Positions 6,540 to 7,433 of a stretch of DNA of 7,433 nucleotides are shown piece by piece. The notes under the pieces were generated by a model. It worked only from the letters and a program-made list of their open reading frames with translations. It was not told the DNA's origin and ran no database searches. The position numbers and the translations under genes were made by a program. The first letter of the stretch is position 1; every line of letters starts with the position of its first letter. The DNA is from Chloroflexota bacterium (GTDB lineage: Bacteria; Chloroflexota; Limnocylindria; Limnocylindrales; CSP1-4). The stretch lies in assembly GCA_021777365.1 (NCBI GenBank), contig JAJYDP010000237.1:1-7433 (forward strand), in the 5' to 3' direction.

Positions 6540-7190
6540 ATGGACCCGCGCCCGGGGCCGGTCTCGGACGCCGAGCTCGTCGCCCGTGTCGCCGTGGGCG
6601 ACGAGTCCGCGTTCGCGGAGGTCTACGACCGGTATGCGCAGGCGATCTTCGGCTCGGCGGTGCGCCTGCTGGGCGATCGCGGTGCGGCGGAGGAGGTCGT
6701 GCAGGAGACATGGCTCACCCTCTGGAACCGGGCGGACCGGTACGACGCCGCGCGAGGTTCCCTGGTGGCGTGGCTGCTGGCGATCGCGCGAAACCGGAGC
6801 CTGGATCGCTTCCGGGCGGCGCGACGGCAGCCTGCCCTCATCCCCATCGGCAGCACCGGCGACGGGCCGGACGATGCGGCGCTCGAGCGCGCGCTGGCGG
6901 CCGGTGAGCCGATCGGCACACGCGATGCCGACGTCGATCCGGAGGCCGCGGTCGCCCGTCGCTGGACGCGGGCCGTGGTGCGGGCTGTGATGATGACACT
7001 CCCCGATGCGGAGCGACGGGCGCTCGAGCTGGCCTACGACGCTGGCCTGAGCCAGGCCGAGATCGCGACCCGGACCGGGTGGCCGCTGGGTACGGTCAAG
7101 ACGCGGACCCGGCGCGGCCTGATGCGGTTGCGCGAGGCCCTGGGTGACGTGCTGGAGGAATCGGCGGAGGGCATGCGCGGTGCGCGATGA
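6540..7190 (+). CDS. ECF-family RNA polymerase sigma factor
   Basis: A 216-residue sigma-70 family protein with only regions 2 and 4, the hallmark of ECF sigma factors. Region 2 (about 24-94) includes FAEVYDRYAQAIFGSAVRLL, EEVVQETWLTLW and AWLLAIARNRSLDRFR, for core binding and -10 recognition. Region 4 (about 145-201) has LPDAERRALELAYDAGLSQ and the helix-turn-helix AEIATRTGWPLGTVKTRTRR for -35 recognition. The linker (about 95-143) is rather long and acidic. ATG 6540 is chosen as the start near the domain; GTG 6534 is in frame, and no clear Shine-Dalgarno is seen for either. The next gene, a zinc-type anti-sigma factor, overlaps its end by 11 bases, the common arrangement for sigma/anti-sigma pairs. 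The ECF subgroup cannot be assigned by eye, though the size and pairing recall SigK/RskA-type systems. Confidence 0.92.
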   Translation: MDPRPGPVSDAELVARVAVGDESAFAEVYDRYAQAIFGSAVRLLGDRGAAEEVVQETWLTLWNRADRYDAARGSLVAWLLAIARNRSLDRFRAARRQPALIPIGSTGDGPDDAALERALAAGEPIGTRDADVDPEAAVARRWTRAVVRAVMMTLPDAERRALELAYDAGLSQAEIATRTGWPLGTVKTRTRRGLMRLREALGDVLEESAEGMRGAR

Positions 7191-7433
7191 GGCGATGGAG
7201 CACCGGGAGGTGCTCGCCCGGTTGAGCGACGCCGCCCTCGAGCGGGACGGGATCCAGCGCCTGCTCGTCTCCGACCGGGAGCTTGCCGCGCACGTCGGGT
7301 CCTGCCGTTCGTGTACGGCCGAACGGGACGCCTGGCTCCGGGCGGCCGATGCGCTGGCGGATGCGCTGGCGCCGGATGTGCTTCCGGAAAGGGCCGGCTC
7401 ACCGGTCGAGCTGCCGGTCGAGCTGCCGGCCGA
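7180..7433 (+). CDS. Zinc-binding anti-sigma factor, N-terminal part (3' end outside window)
   Basis: An open frame of 84 codons runs off the right edge. It carries the zinc anti-sigma (ZAS) signature HVGSCRSC (His38, Cys42, Cys45), preceded by helical sequence. Such proteins bind their cognate ECF sigma factor and hold it inactive until a signal, often redox, acid, metal or proteolysis, releases it. GTG 7180 is chosen because GGAGGG (7166-7171) lies 8 bases before it; ATG 7195 is an alternative. The gene overlaps the sigma gene by 11 bases, which suggests coupled, near equal synthesis. After the domain come repeated ADAL and PVEL units. The C-terminal part, which would show whether this is a membrane-spanning (RskA-like) or cupin-fused (ChrR-like) type, lies outside the window. 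Confidence 0.85.
   Translation, partial: MRDEAMEHREVLARLSDAALERDGIQRLLVSDRELAAHVGSCRSCTAERDAWLRAADALADALAPDVLPERAGSPVELPVELPA
7348..7425 (+). repeat. Two short in-frame tandem 12-bp duplications
   Basis: GATGCGCTGGCG occurs twice in tandem (7348-7359, 7360-7371), encoding ADAL repeats, and CCGGTCGAGCTG occurs twice in tandem (7402-7413, 7414-7425), encoding PVEL repeats. Both are in frame within the anti-sigma gene, after its zinc motif, in what looks like a linker. Confidence 0.85.

Noticed and set aside
7187..7228. ATG overlapping the sigma stop (ATGA at 7187-7190) as anti-sigma start
   Set aside because: That frame meets a stop codon after 12 sense codons; the zinc motif lies in the frame of GTG 7180.
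1..7433. tRNA, rRNA, CRISPR arrays, insertion sequences or attachment sites
   Set aside because: No cloverleaf-like, repeat-spacer, transposase or terminal inverted repeat pattern was found on reading; the window is filled by ordinary chromosomal genes with gaps of at most 217 bp.

Overview
The window is a GC-rich bacterial chromosome segment with dense gene packing, several GTG starts and stop/start overlaps. No rRNA, tRNA, CRISPR array or mobile element was seen. Base composition and gene types fit a high-GC Actinomycetota or Chloroflexota lineage. This is inferred from style only, because no marker gene fixes the taxon.

Region 1 (1-1901, + strand) is the tail of a SUF iron-sulfur cluster assembly operon: the last 34 codons of sufB, a complete sufD starting inside the sufB stop codon, and a small Rieske-type [2Fe-2S] ferredoxin. 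A strong 14-bp hairpin follows the ferredoxin stop directly and probably ends or trims the transcript. sufC, sufS and sufU are not visible and may lie upstream.

Region 2 (1967-2827, + strand) holds one gene for a multi-pass membrane protein resembling CPBP/Rce1 intramembrane proteases. It keeps the FxxxH motif and a C-terminal His, but the EExxxR motif reads QQxxxQ. It converges with the next gene across only 6 bp.

Region 3 (2834-5557, - strand) is a complete penicillin acylase-family N-terminal nucleophile hydrolase with a membrane-targeting N terminus, the self-cleavage Gly-Ser site, and a Gly/Ser/Thr/Ala-rich insertion ahead of that site. A consensus-like promoter and a strong ribosome binding site lie upstream.

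Region 4 (5775-7433, + strand) runs divergently from the acylase: a small two-helix membrane protein, a stand-alone cupin overlapping it, an ECF sigma factor, and the start of a zinc-binding anti-sigma factor overlapping the sigma gene. Together they look like a regulatory module of sigma factor, anti-sigma factor and candidate small-molecule or redox sensor.

No clearly new multi-gene system is visible. The points most worth a second look are the cupin/ECF/anti-sigma cluster, the protease homologue with changed catalytic residues, and the linker inside the acylase precursor.
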